DNA of 40,142 nucleotides, from positions 1-40,142 of the forward strand of contig QGNN01000013.1 in assembly GCA_003228105.1 (NCBI GenBank), read 5' to 3'. Made by a program: the position numbers and the translations under genes. Positions 9,000-16,119 of this stretch are shown piece after piece. The notes under the pieces were generated by a model. It was given only the letters and a program-made list of their open reading frames with translations. It was not told the origin of the DNA and made no database searches. Positions within the stretch are counted from its first letter, which is position 1; each line of letters begins with the position of its first letter. This stretch comes from Chloroflexota bacterium. GTDB lineage: Bacteria; Chloroflexota; Dehalococcoidia; Lucifugimonadales; UBA826.

Positions 9000-9729
9000 C
9001 TACGAAATGTTTTTGGGTTTCCGATTTCCGGTAATGAATCCAACCACTCCCGTGGCAGCCCCAGCACCCAACTATTACAATTGCAGAACCTCTCTCATTC
9101 GCCTGAACTCGGTCTACTGCCAAAGAATTAATATCAGGATAAACCAGCCCATATCAAACTCCATGAAAAAACAGCGCCCCAAAAAGCATGCTGGAAGTAA
9201 AAGTTCCAGACAGCATGAACATCGCTACAGGGACTAATGTTAGGCCAGGAATAATTACAGCGGACCTTCCAAATTTACCTGAAATTCGACCCACTCAACA
9301 GGGTTGTAAGCATCGTTATTCCTGACATTACAGTGAAATAAAATCCCGGATTTACTCCCAATCCCCTAACATCTGAAAGCATTGGAAGGAAGGTACTTAC
9401 AAGGGCCATGCGAACAGGCATTATCCACCACTCACCAGACAGGGGGATATACAAAACAGTGGTGCCTACAAATATTAATGTCCCGAAAATAATTCCTCTT
9501 TTGGGCCCAGATTTTAGAATCCATTTACCTGCCATAGGTCGAAAATCACCTCAGCCAATCCAAAAGTTGCAATGATTACACCTATATCCCAGTCCTTTTC
9601 TCCAAGTTTATCTATAAATCGTGGTAGCACCATGAAAAGAGAGAAAAAGCCGGCGAGGAGTAAATGGACCACCCAAAGATTTATAACAAAATCTCTCGAC
9701 CATAAAGGTGCTGAAGATTACGATGCCAT
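9000..9729 (-). pseudogene. Degraded MFS transporter
   Basis: This fills most of the 943-base gap between 8915 and 9859. Read on the minus strand from ATG 9727-9729, there is a stop at codon 4, then typical MFS TM1-TM2 sequence (RDFVINLWVVHLLLAGFF, LPRFIDKLGEKDWDIGVII, FGLAEVIF). A one-base loss near 9541-9545 moves the frame to RPMAGKWILKSGPKRGIIFG. A second shift near 9283 leads to RISGKFGRSAVIIPGLTLV. A TGA follows FFHGV before YGLVYPDINSLAVDRVQANERGSA. A third shift seems to lead to GAATGVVGFITGN. The middle of the transporter (between roughly TM3 and TM7) is missing. It is clearly non-functional, and of a different MFS subgroup from the intact exporter that follows. Confidence 0.85.
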
Positions 9730-9780
9730 AATAAAAGTACTCTAAACAAGATTATTATAGAATTACATTGCATGAAACAA

Positions 9781-9809
9781 TTGACATGAATATAAAGCAA
9801 TGTTACCTT
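9781..9809 (+). promoter_or_regulatory. Possible promoter for the MFS gene at 9859
   Basis: A perfect -35 hexamer TTGACA (9781-9786) is followed after 17 bases by TACCTT, a weak -10. It gives a leader of about 45 bases before the ATG. The weak -10 keeps confidence low. Confidence 0.3.
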
Positions 9810-9858
9810 CTGAAATATTCTAAACCTGAGTATTGTAACCCTTCATTAGTGACTCATA

Positions 9859-11142
9859 ATGGCCCAGTCTGTCAAGAATCCGAATATTCCCAATGAAACA
9901 AAGTCAGACCAAAAGCCATCAAAAAACCGTAGGTTCTCAAACATACTAGATACCCTTTCGTATAGGGACTTCAGATGGTTATGGATAGGGTCATTTGTGT
10001 CTTTCATGGCAATGAATATGCAAATGATTACAAGAAGTTGGCTAGTGCTGAGGGTGACAGATGATTCCCCCTTGGCACTCACACTTGTTACTCTGACCTT
10101 TGCTTTACCCATGACAGTTGTGGCACCTTTTGCTGGAGCTTTGGCAGATCGGTTTTCCAGAAAAAAATTGATTATCTTTAGCCAGATTGGCAGTGGAATA
10201 TTGACATTATTTCTCGGGACCCTCGATTTGTTTGGATTTGTCACTTTTGGGCACATTATGGTGATTGGAATTTTCAATGGTTCATTAATGTCTATAAACA
10301 TGCCAAGCCGCCAAGCAATCATTTCTGACATAGTTCCTGACTCCAAATTAATGAATGCTATCTCCCTTAATAACTCCAGTATGAACTTAACCAGAGTCGC
10401 TGGTCCTGCATTAGCAGGGTTTTTAATTTTGCTATTGGATACAGCCGGAGTATTTCTTGTGATTGCTATTATTTATGCTTTCGCTGCTATCACAATTGGA
10501 ATGGTCCACTATGCGCCTGACAGAGCGGCGAAGACTGGTAAGAACGTTGGAAGGGATGTGGCAGATGGAATACGCTACGCTTTTGCCAACCCGACTCTGA
10601 GGGGGCTAATCATTATGTCTTTCATACCAGTACTTTTTGGCTTTTCCTATATGGCTTTGGTTCCTGCATGGGCAAGAGAAGCATTGGCTATTGAATCTGA
10701 TGGGTTGGGAATTCTACTGATGCTAATGGGTATTGGGGCGACAATCGGAACACTTTTACTTTCGGCGATAGGTAATATCCCTAGAAGGGGGATGCTTATG
10801 CTTTGTGCCTCCTTAGCCTGGGGAGTGACTTTGGCGATATTTGCTCAAGTCACCTCATTTCCCATAGCAGTGCCATTTCTCATATTTATCGGCTTGACTA
10901 GCTCAATGTACATGTCTCTAAACATGACTATGGTGCAACTCAAAGCCGACCCGGAGATGAGAGGCCGTATTACGAGTATAACCATGATGACCTTCGGTTT
11001 GATGCCCTTAAGTGCTGTTCCGTTTGGCATTTTAGCTGAAAAAATAGGAACTCCCGATTCTTTGACAATAAGTGGAATTTTACTTGCCGTGTTCACTATC
11101 GGTTTTGCTGTATTCAACAAAACTTTTAGAAAAATGGATTGA
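9859..11142 (+). CDS. MFS exporter (EntS/MFS_3-like)
   Basis: A 427-residue major-facilitator protein with about 12 hydrophobic segments starting near residue 40. The N-terminal 30 residues are polar and cytoplasmic (Lys/Asn/Ser rich). The segments YRDFRWLWIGSFVSFMAMNMQ, SWLVLRVTDDSPLALTLV and the loop GALADRFSRKKLI (motif A between TM2 and TM3) match the EntS-like group that exports siderophores, drugs or other small organic molecules by proton exchange. It stands alone between the decayed transporter and the phosphotriesterase homologue. The substrate cannot be inferred from sequence. Confidence 0.88.
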   Translation: MAQSVKNPNIPNETKSDQKPSKNRRFSNILDTLSYRDFRWLWIGSFVSFMAMNMQMITRSWLVLRVTDDSPLALTLVTLTFALPMTVVAPFAGALADRFSRKKLIIFSQIGSGILTLFLGTLDLFGFVTFGHIMVIGIFNGSLMSINMPSRQAIISDIVPDSKLMNAISLNNSSMNLTRVAGPALAGFLILLLDTAGVFLVIAIIYAFAAITIGMVHYAPDRAAKTGKNVGRDVADGIRYAFANPTLRGLIIMSFIPVLFGFSYMALVPAWAREALAIESDGLGILLMLMGIGATIGTLLLSAIGNIPRRGMLMLCASLAWGVTLAIFAQVTSFPIAVPFLIFIGLTSSMYMSLNMTMVQLKADPEMRGRITSITMMTFGLMPLSAVPFGILAEKIGTPDSLTISGILLAVFTIGFAVFNKTFRKMD

Positions 11143-11174
11143 CTGGATGGAAGTTACTTTTACTTTTCTGCTCT

Positions 11175-11213
11175 CCCACCAAATACTAATAATTATCTAA
11201 AGGTGGGTATAAT
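11175..11213 (+). promoter_or_regulatory. Inverted repeat next to a perfect TATAAT
   Basis: CCCACC (11175-11180) and GGTGGG (11202-11207) form an inverted repeat 21 bases apart. TATAAT follows immediately (11208-11213). No matching -35 is present, so any promoter here would need an activator or an unusual -35. It could serve the phosphotriesterase gene at 11395. Confidence 0.28.
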
Positions 11214-11250
11214 GCGGTTTCGTACGACACAATAAGCCTTAGCATCATGT

Positions 11251-11385
11251 TTGAATCGGTTACCAGAAGAGTTGTTCGACCCGAAATCTTACGTAGAATA
11301 TTTGATAGGCCATGATAGGCACCATATTTGTCCAGCATTATCACGGGCACAGAAAAACATAGAAACTTTCAATAAGGATTTATAG
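11251..11385 (+). CDS. Short unrecognised open frame, possible gene fragment
   Basis: A 44-residue frame (TTG start, TAG stop) ends 9 bases before the phosphotriesterase ATG. The middle reads PEELFDPKSYVEYLIGHDRH, followed by CPALSRAQKNIETFNKDL. The composition looks like real protein, perhaps the C-terminal tail of a lost gene. There is no ribosome-binding site, and an in-frame stop lies just upstream. I cannot assign a family. The rest of 11143-11394 holds only the inverted repeat described separately. Confidence 0.2.
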   Translation: MNRLPEELFDPKSYVEYLIGHDRHHICPALSRAQKNIETFNKDL

Positions 11386-11394
11386 GTCAGAATC

Positions 11395-12447
11395 ATGAGT
11401 GACCCAACCCAAAAAGGAAAAATTCAATCAGTGCTGGGCTTGATAGATCCAGCGGATCTTGGTTTAACAATGACTCATGAACATCTGCTTATAGATTTCT
11501 CTGTCATGTTCAACCCTTCCCCAGATGTAACAACGCAAAGAATGGCACATGCACCGGTTTCCATGGAAAACCTAGGATGGATAAGACAATATTGTTACAG
11601 TAATCTCGACAATCTTTTGGTGCTTGATGAGGACACAGCCATAGAAGAAGCGATGCTATATCAAAGGCATGGAGGTGGAACAATCGTTGACGCAACCACC
11701 GTCGGAATTGGAAGAGATCCCCTCGCACTTGCAAGAATATCCCGAGGCGCTGGGCTCCATGTCGTGATGGGGGCGGGGTATTATGTCGACGCGGCTCAAC
11801 CGGACAACATCAATGAAATGGATCAAAATGATATTTCTCAAGAAATAGTCCGGGATATTCAAGTAGGGGTGGGCAGCACAGGCATAAAAGCGGGAATCAT
11901 TGGCGAAATTGGCTGCACATGGCCCTTGAAGCCAAACGAGTTAAAAGTTTTGAAAGCATCTGCTCAAGCTCAATCAGAGACAGGAGCTTCGATTCTTATA
12001 CATCCAGGCAGGGATGAAAATGCTCCAATTGAAATCCTCGATATTCTCATTGACTCCGGAGCGGACATTTCTAGAGTAATTATGGGACATTTAGACAGGA
12101 CAGTAGATACGATAAGAACCCTGGAAAAAATAGCCGATACTGGATGTGTCCTAGAGTGGGATCTCTTCGGAAACGAAGTGTCTTTTTACCAGCCTTCTGA
12201 CTTTGATATGCCAAGTGATGCTCAGCGTCTTAATTTCATTAGACACATGATAGACAATGGTTTAGGTGACCGAATTGTCATATCCCATGACATTTGTACT
12301 AAACACCGGCTTGTGAAATATGGTGGTCATGGGTACGGTTACATAGCTGAGCACATAATTCCACGAATGCGAAAAAGGGATTTCGAGGAATCTGAGATAG
12401 TAGCAATAACTGAAAATACCCCAGCTAGGCTACTTGCGATCGTATGA
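11395..12447 (+). CDS. Phosphotriesterase-family metal hydrolase
   Basis: A 350-residue amidohydrolase-superfamily TIM barrel of the phosphotriesterase/PTE-like lactonase group. The metal ligands are visible: HxH in MTHEHLL (near residue 27), the beta-4 carboxylate in GIIGEIGCT (Glu where some members carry carbamylated Lys), His in ILIHPGRD, His in VIMGHLDR, and the catalytic Asp in ISHDICTKHRL. No signal peptide is present. Family members hydrolyse lactones, phosphotriesters or N-acyl compounds. A lactonase-type role is the likelier natural one. It is convergent with the VOC gene, only 3 bases apart. Confidence 0.9.
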   Translation: MSDPTQKGKIQSVLGLIDPADLGLTMTHEHLLIDFSVMFNPSPDVTTQRMAHAPVSMENLGWIRQYCYSNLDNLLVLDEDTAIEEAMLYQRHGGGTIVDATTVGIGRDPLALARISRGAGLHVVMGAGYYVDAAQPDNINEMDQNDISQEIVRDIQVGVGSTGIKAGIIGEIGCTWPLKPNELKVLKASAQAQSETGASILIHPGRDENAPIEILDILIDSGADISRVIMGHLDRTVDTIRTLEKIADTGCVLEWDLFGNEVSFYQPSDFDMPSDAQRLNFIRHMIDNGLGDRIVISHDICTKHRLVKYGGHGYGYIAEHIIPRMRKRDFEESEIVAITENTPARLLAIV

Positions 12448-12450
12448 GAA

Positions 12451-12846
12451 TTAGACTAAAACACCAAACCCCGATTTAGTGCATATTTCTATTCGATTAC
12501 CTTCAGGATCATTCAAGTAAAAAACTCTTTGACCATCATTCCGAGTCGTAATATCAGTGGTCTCAATTCCTTTCTGCTGAACTACTCTAGCTGCTGCATC
12601 TATGTCATCGACTTCAAAAGCACCATGATGTGACGGGGTCGAGGGACCCTTAGGGGTTTCAACAATGTGTACCATCGCCCCGCTTGGTAATTGGAGCCAA
12701 ATTATATGTTCAACATCAACCTGTTTGGGTATTTGTTTCACTCCGAGTACCTCCACCCAAAATTTTGTTGCCTTCTCTTTATCAACCACGTTATAAGTCA
12801 CATGGTTAACCGCTTTCAGTCTGACATGATCTTCCGTTAGGCTCAT
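12451..12846 (-). CDS. VOC-family (glyoxalase/dioxygenase fold) protein
   Basis: A 131-residue protein with two beta-alpha-beta-beta-beta modules. The first begins LKAVNHVTYNVVDKEKATKFW and the second SHHGAFEVDDIDAAARVV, ending in FYLNDPEGNRIEI. Likely metal ligands are His in VNHVTY, His in PSHHGAF and Glu in NRIEI. I chose ATG 12844-12846 because GAGAGG precedes it; a longer in-frame extension to 12912 lacks homology and a ribosome site. VOC proteins range from lyases and isomerases to dioxygenases and resistance proteins, so the reaction is open. Confidence 0.82.
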   Translation of the reverse strand: MSLTEDHVRLKAVNHVTYNVVDKEKATKFWVEVLGVKQIPKQVDVEHIIWLQLPSGAMVHIVETPKGPSTPSHHGAFEVDDIDAAARVVQQKGIETTDITTRNDGQRVFYLNDPEGNRIEICTKSGFGVLV

Positions 12847-12942
12847 TTGGACCCTCTCTGATATTATGCTCTGTGCCGTTATATCCTTGATAGAATTGAA
12901 CAATAGTAGCAACGATTAAAAAAGTCCAACTAGGAGAGCCTC

Positions 12943-13410
12943 ATGGGAACGATAGAAGATAGAATTCAGGAATTGGGAATTGAATTACCAGATTCCCCAG
13001 CTCCTATGGCAAATTATGTGCCAGTGGTGAGAACAGGTAATTTGATATACCTCTCAGGGGTAGGCCCCACCCCCAAACCAGACGGAAGTGCGTATATAGG
13101 AAAACTCGGAAGCACTTTTGGGGTGGAAGAAGGATATGATGCCGCTAGACTGACAGCTATTAACTTGGTTGCAAGGTTAAAAGGATACCTAGGAGAACTG
13201 GATAGAGTTAACCAGATTGTCAAACTACTCTCAATGGTTAATTCCGCCCCAGATTTCACTGAACCCCCAGCCGTGACAAACGGTTGTTCCGACTTATTGG
13301 TAGAAATTTTTGGTGACAAAGGGCGCCATGCCAGGTCAGCAGTGGGAGTGGCAACCTTACCTGGCGGGATGCCAATCGAAATAGAAATGATTGCAGAAAT
13401 ATCGGATTGA
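12943..13410 (+). CDS. RidA/YjgF-family protein
   Basis: A 155-residue Rid protein of the longer, YjgF-like subgroup. RidA hydrolyses reactive enamines and imines released by PLP and FAD enzymes, and works as a trimer. Family marks are YLSGVGPTPKPDG, GYDAARLTAINLVARLKG, and the C-terminal RSAVGVATLPGGMPIEIEMIA with the conserved Arg that contacts the carboxylate. AGGAGAG lies 6 bases ahead of the ATG. Imine-clearing activity would fit a genome region rich in aminotransferases and DAO flavoenzymes, though they are not in the same operon. The S51 peptidase follows after 21 bases. Confidence 0.92.
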   Translation: MGTIEDRIQELGIELPDSPAPMANYVPVVRTGNLIYLSGVGPTPKPDGSAYIGKLGSTFGVEEGYDAARLTAINLVARLKGYLGELDRVNQIVKLLSMVNSAPDFTEPPAVTNGCSDLLVEIFGDKGRHARSAVGVATLPGGMPIEIEMIAEISD

Positions 13411-13431
13411 CGAGTTTAAACCAAGAAACCA

Positions 13432-14091
13432 ATGAATAATATTCTCTTGGTTGGCGGTGGGGAGTTCCGGGAAGAATGCCTTGCTATGGATTCTTATTTA
13501 CTCGAGTCCTTAAATAAGAAACACCCACGTGTTGCTATAATTCCTACAGCCGCTGCAAATCAACGACCTGAACAGGCTGCAGAGAATGGTGTTCGATATT
13601 TCGATTCTCTGGGAGCAAATGCGAACCCAATACTGATTTTAAACAGAGGCCATGCAGAAGATGAAAAATATTTCAATGACATTCATGAAGTCGATCTCAT
13701 ATATTTAACAGGAGGAGACCCAAAATACCTGTTAGAAACTTTGTACCAAACACATTTTATGACCACCGTTACAGAAGCTGTTTCAAAGGGGGTCACCTTG
13801 GCAGGTTCGAGTGCAGGAGCGATGGTATTAGGTAGTAGAATGAGATATGAAAAATGGATGCAAGGCATCGGCCTTATTTCAAATACTGCCGTCTTACCCC
13901 ACCATGAAAATAGTACCCCTGAGACTGTCTCATCTGAAAATCAATCCGAGTTACAGTCAGGAATTGAGCTTATTGGTATTGATTCCGCTACCGGCGTTTT
14001 TTGGGGAGACACCGGGGTCAAAATTGCAGGAAAAGGTAAAGCCATTTTTTACAGTGGAAGCACCTACAAAATAATCGAACCAGCTTCTTAA
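13432..14091 (+). CDS. Peptidase S51 family (cyanophycinase / dipeptidase E-like)
   Basis: A 219-residue protein of the S51 serine peptidase fold. It starts LLVGGGEF, has IPTAAANQRPEQ, the LTGGDPKYLLETL segment, and the nucleophile elbow AGSSAGAMVLG with the catalytic Ser near residue 125. His in LPHHENST is the likely partner. Family members cleave alpha-aspartyl dipeptides (PepE) or cyanophycin. There is no signal peptide. The spacing suggests co-transcription with ridA. The exact peptide substrate is not determined by the sequence. Confidence 0.88.
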   Translation: MNNILLVGGGEFREECLAMDSYLLESLNKKHPRVAIIPTAAANQRPEQAAENGVRYFDSLGANANPILILNRGHAEDEKYFNDIHEVDLIYLTGGDPKYLLETLYQTHFMTTVTEAVSKGVTLAGSSAGAMVLGSRMRYEKWMQGIGLISNTAVLPHHENSTPETVSSENQSELQSGIELIGIDSATGVFWGDTGVKIAGKGKAIFYSGSTYKIIEPAS

Positions 14092-14099
14092 ACTAGTAA

Positions 14100-14444
14100 T
14101 TAAGCATCCAAATTTATTTTCATTCCGTCGTTTACCAGAGCTTCAACTGTATTACCATTGACGAGGTGCTCTTTCACGATGGTCTCTACGTCATCCGGGT
14201 TTGCAATATACCATGTGCCTTTATTTCCAGGCCCATAGACAATCATGCTACATTGGTCGGTCTCACATTTCCTATGTTGACTCGTGCAGCCAGTGTTAGA
14301 AACATATACGCTGCTTCTAAGTCCATACTTCGACAACATTTGCACAATTTTTTGCTTCACCTCTGCTCCACCCTTATTCCCGCAATGGATCCCATCATCT
14401 CGTTCAACATCACAAACCAGGATATGATTCTTAAATTCAGGCAT
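14100..14444 (-). CDS. Thioredoxin-like (2Fe-2S) ferredoxin-type protein with unusual cysteines
   Basis: A 114-residue protein matching the thioredoxin-like ferredoxin fold. It has an N-terminal HILVCDVERDD...HCGNKGG, a middle VYVSNTGC block, and a C-terminal TWYIANPDDVETIVKEHLVNG. Normal members bind a [2Fe-2S] cluster with C-x(10-12)-C and a later C-x3-C. Here the cysteines are C11, C21, C53, C60 and C65. The position four after C53 is His57, and the usual GxC-xx-GP loop is replaced by TSQHRKCETDQC. The cluster may be ligated differently (His57, C60 or C65) or lost. It is convergent with the S51 gene, 8 bases apart. Confidence 0.8.
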   Translation of the reverse strand: MPEFKNHILVCDVERDDGIHCGNKGGAEVKQKIVQMLSKYGLRSSVYVSNTGCTSQHRKCETDQCSMIVYGPGNKGTWYIANPDDVETIVKEHLVNGNTVEALVNDGMKINLDA

Positions 14445-14567
14445 AATGCTTCTCCCCGTAACCGTAGTTCTAACAAAAAGATTCTATCAGCCTTACATTC
14501 CTGTAACAAATTACCCGAAGGTTAAATACATGGTAGTGTTGTCGAATACTAGATTAGGAAGTTTGAT

Positions 14568-15341
14568 ATGTGCGCAAATAAAAGTGCGGGAAGACTCTCC
14601 GGGAAAGTAGCCCTTATAACAGGTGCTAAATCTGGAATTGGAGAGGCATGCGTAAAAAGATTCATGGAAGAAGGAGCCAGGGTTGTCGCAGCAGATATAT
14701 CGGTTCCAGATACCTACCCGGGAGACACTAGCAGCATTTTGAAAATTTCAGCTGATGTTACCAAATCAGGTGATGCTGCTGAAATGGTAAATAAAGCTAC
14801 TCAAGCATATGGGAAACTCGATATTTTAGTTAACAGTGCCGGAATAAGTAGTCGAAACGCTTTTGAGGAAGATGCGGATCCTGAGGAAATATGGGACAGG
14901 GTGATAGAAGTAAATTTAAAAGGTACCTACTTGGTCTCTAGGTATGCAGTACCAGAGATGGAACTGAACGGAAGTGGATCAATAATCAACTTGGCTTCCA
15001 TAAACGGATTGGTAGGATATCCAGTCGGTATCGGAGGTGGATTTAATGCATATCCCCCATCAAAAGGTGGTGTCATTCAATTCACGAAAACTTTGGCAAA
15101 CGATATGGCATCCAAAAATGTGCGGGTCAACTGTCTATGCCCAGGGTATGTGGAGACTAACCTAACTGAAGCTTTAACTAACAACGAGTCTATTTATCAA
15201 CAATTAAAGAATTTACACCCCATGGGGCGTTTAGGACGGCCAGAAGAAATAGCTAACGCAGCTCTATTTCTAGCTTCTGATGAAGCATCCTTCATTACTG
15301 GTTCTTCCTTAGTTATAGACGGTGGGTACACTTCTCAATAG
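14568..15341 (+). CDS. SDR-family NAD(P)-dependent oxidoreductase
   Basis: A 257-residue classical SDR. It has TGAKSGIG at about residues 18-25, NSAGIS in place of NNAG, the catalytic Ser in NLASINGLVG, and YPPSK with both catalytic Tyr and Lys. The C-terminal GSSLVIDGGYTSQ is standard. Asp at the end of beta-2 (VVAADIS) suggests NAD preference. An AGGAAG site lies about 8 bases ahead of the ATG. It is a single gene, convergent with the VLRF1-type gene (7 bases apart). The substrate is unknown. Confidence 0.92.
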   Translation: MCANKSAGRLSGKVALITGAKSGIGEACVKRFMEEGARVVAADISVPDTYPGDTSSILKISADVTKSGDAAEMVNKATQAYGKLDILVNSAGISSRNAFEEDADPEEIWDRVIEVNLKGTYLVSRYAVPEMELNGSGSIINLASINGLVGYPVGIGGGFNAYPPSKGGVIQFTKTLANDMASKNVRVNCLCPGYVETNLTEALTNNESIYQQLKNLHPMGRLGRPEEIANAALFLASDEASFITGSSLVIDGGYTSQ

Positions 15342-15348
15342 ATACTGG

Positions 15349-16092
15349 TCATCTAACTGTCTTAAAAACCCTAACCCTACTTTTATATATTTCATGGCTT
15401 AACGACTTTAAAGCCTCACTGTTCGGTTCATCTACATTAATTAATCTAGACATAATCTTCCCATTAAATTTTTCGATAAATCCGCATCTTTTCTTGAACC
15501 CGTTTACCGTGTGTTTCTCACCACCCAGAAACAGATAATCAATGTCGTGCATCCTCGGTTCAAATATACGTTGAGACACTCCGCAGACCTTGTCATAAAG
15601 TTCTCGGATCAATCTTTCTCTACTTCTCTCAAATCTTCTCTGTGAAGACCCTCCTGCTTTATGGCGATTTTTCATCTGACGGCCTTCTGTCTTAGTCTCT
15701 ACCAATTCCTGCCCTTCCATTAAGGCAACGGCATACCTTCCTAGTCTGACTAGGACCACCGCAATCGTTTTAGGTACATCAAATATGTCTTCTAGGAGTA
15801 GTGTGTCTTGATCTTGCGTGATTGCATCCATCGAAAATGGCAAAGGCGGTTCGATGACGGTTAATTCTTCATCACGCCTGAACAAAACCATTCCCGTGTC
15901 ATTAGAGCCAACTTCGTTTATAACGGCCTCTATAACGGGACCTGCGATTTTGGGAGTGACGGAGTTACTCTCTTTAAAATTAGCTGCAAGATAGACGGTA
16001 CGATCGGTGTAAGTGTTTTCAGCTAACTCACTCAGATGTTTAAAAACCGCTTCTTTTGAGAGCCAATTATCGCTTGTCTGAACTATTTGCAT
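15349..16092 (-). CDS. VLRF1-type peptidyl-tRNA hydrolase homologue
   Basis: A 247-residue protein whose middle carries the hallmark RHKAGGSSQRRFERSRERLI (about residues 142-161). In Vms1/ANKZF1 and bacterial VLRF1 proteins, the GxxQ loop of this motif is the catalytic part that releases nascent chains from stalled ribosomes. The sequence before it (VPKTIAVVLVRLGRYAVALMEGQELVETKTEGRQMK) follows the eRF1 domain 2-like fold of the family. The C-terminal part (FLGGEKHTVNGF, VDEPNSEALKSLS) also fits. It lies 27 bases after the large alpha/beta hydrolase on the same strand. Function rests on homology from motif reading; no zinc-finger or Cdc48-binding extension is present, unlike the eukaryotic proteins. 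Confidence 0.78.
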   Translation of the reverse strand: MQIVQTSDNWLSKEAVFKHLSELAENTYTDRTVYLAANFKESNSVTPKIAGPVIEAVINEVGSNDTGMVLFRRDEELTVIEPPLPFSMDAITQDQDTLLLEDIFDVPKTIAVVLVRLGRYAVALMEGQELVETKTEGRQMKNRHKAGGSSQRRFERSRERLIRELYDKVCGVSQRIFEPRMHDIDYLFLGGEKHTVNGFKKRCGFIEKFNGKIMSRLINVDEPNSEALKSLSHEIYKSRVRVFKTVR

Positions 16093-16119
16093 TGCGAGTT
16101 TCCCTGTGTTTTATCAATA

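Noticed and set aside
9007-9237. Plus-strand frame of 76 codons
   Set aside because: The opposite strand carries recognisable MFS remnants across the same bases, so this frame is a by-product.
9846-10346. Long minus-strand frame of 166 codons
   Set aside because: It is the antisense shadow of the intact MFS gene at 9859-11142, whose hydrophobic segments and motif A are unmistakable.
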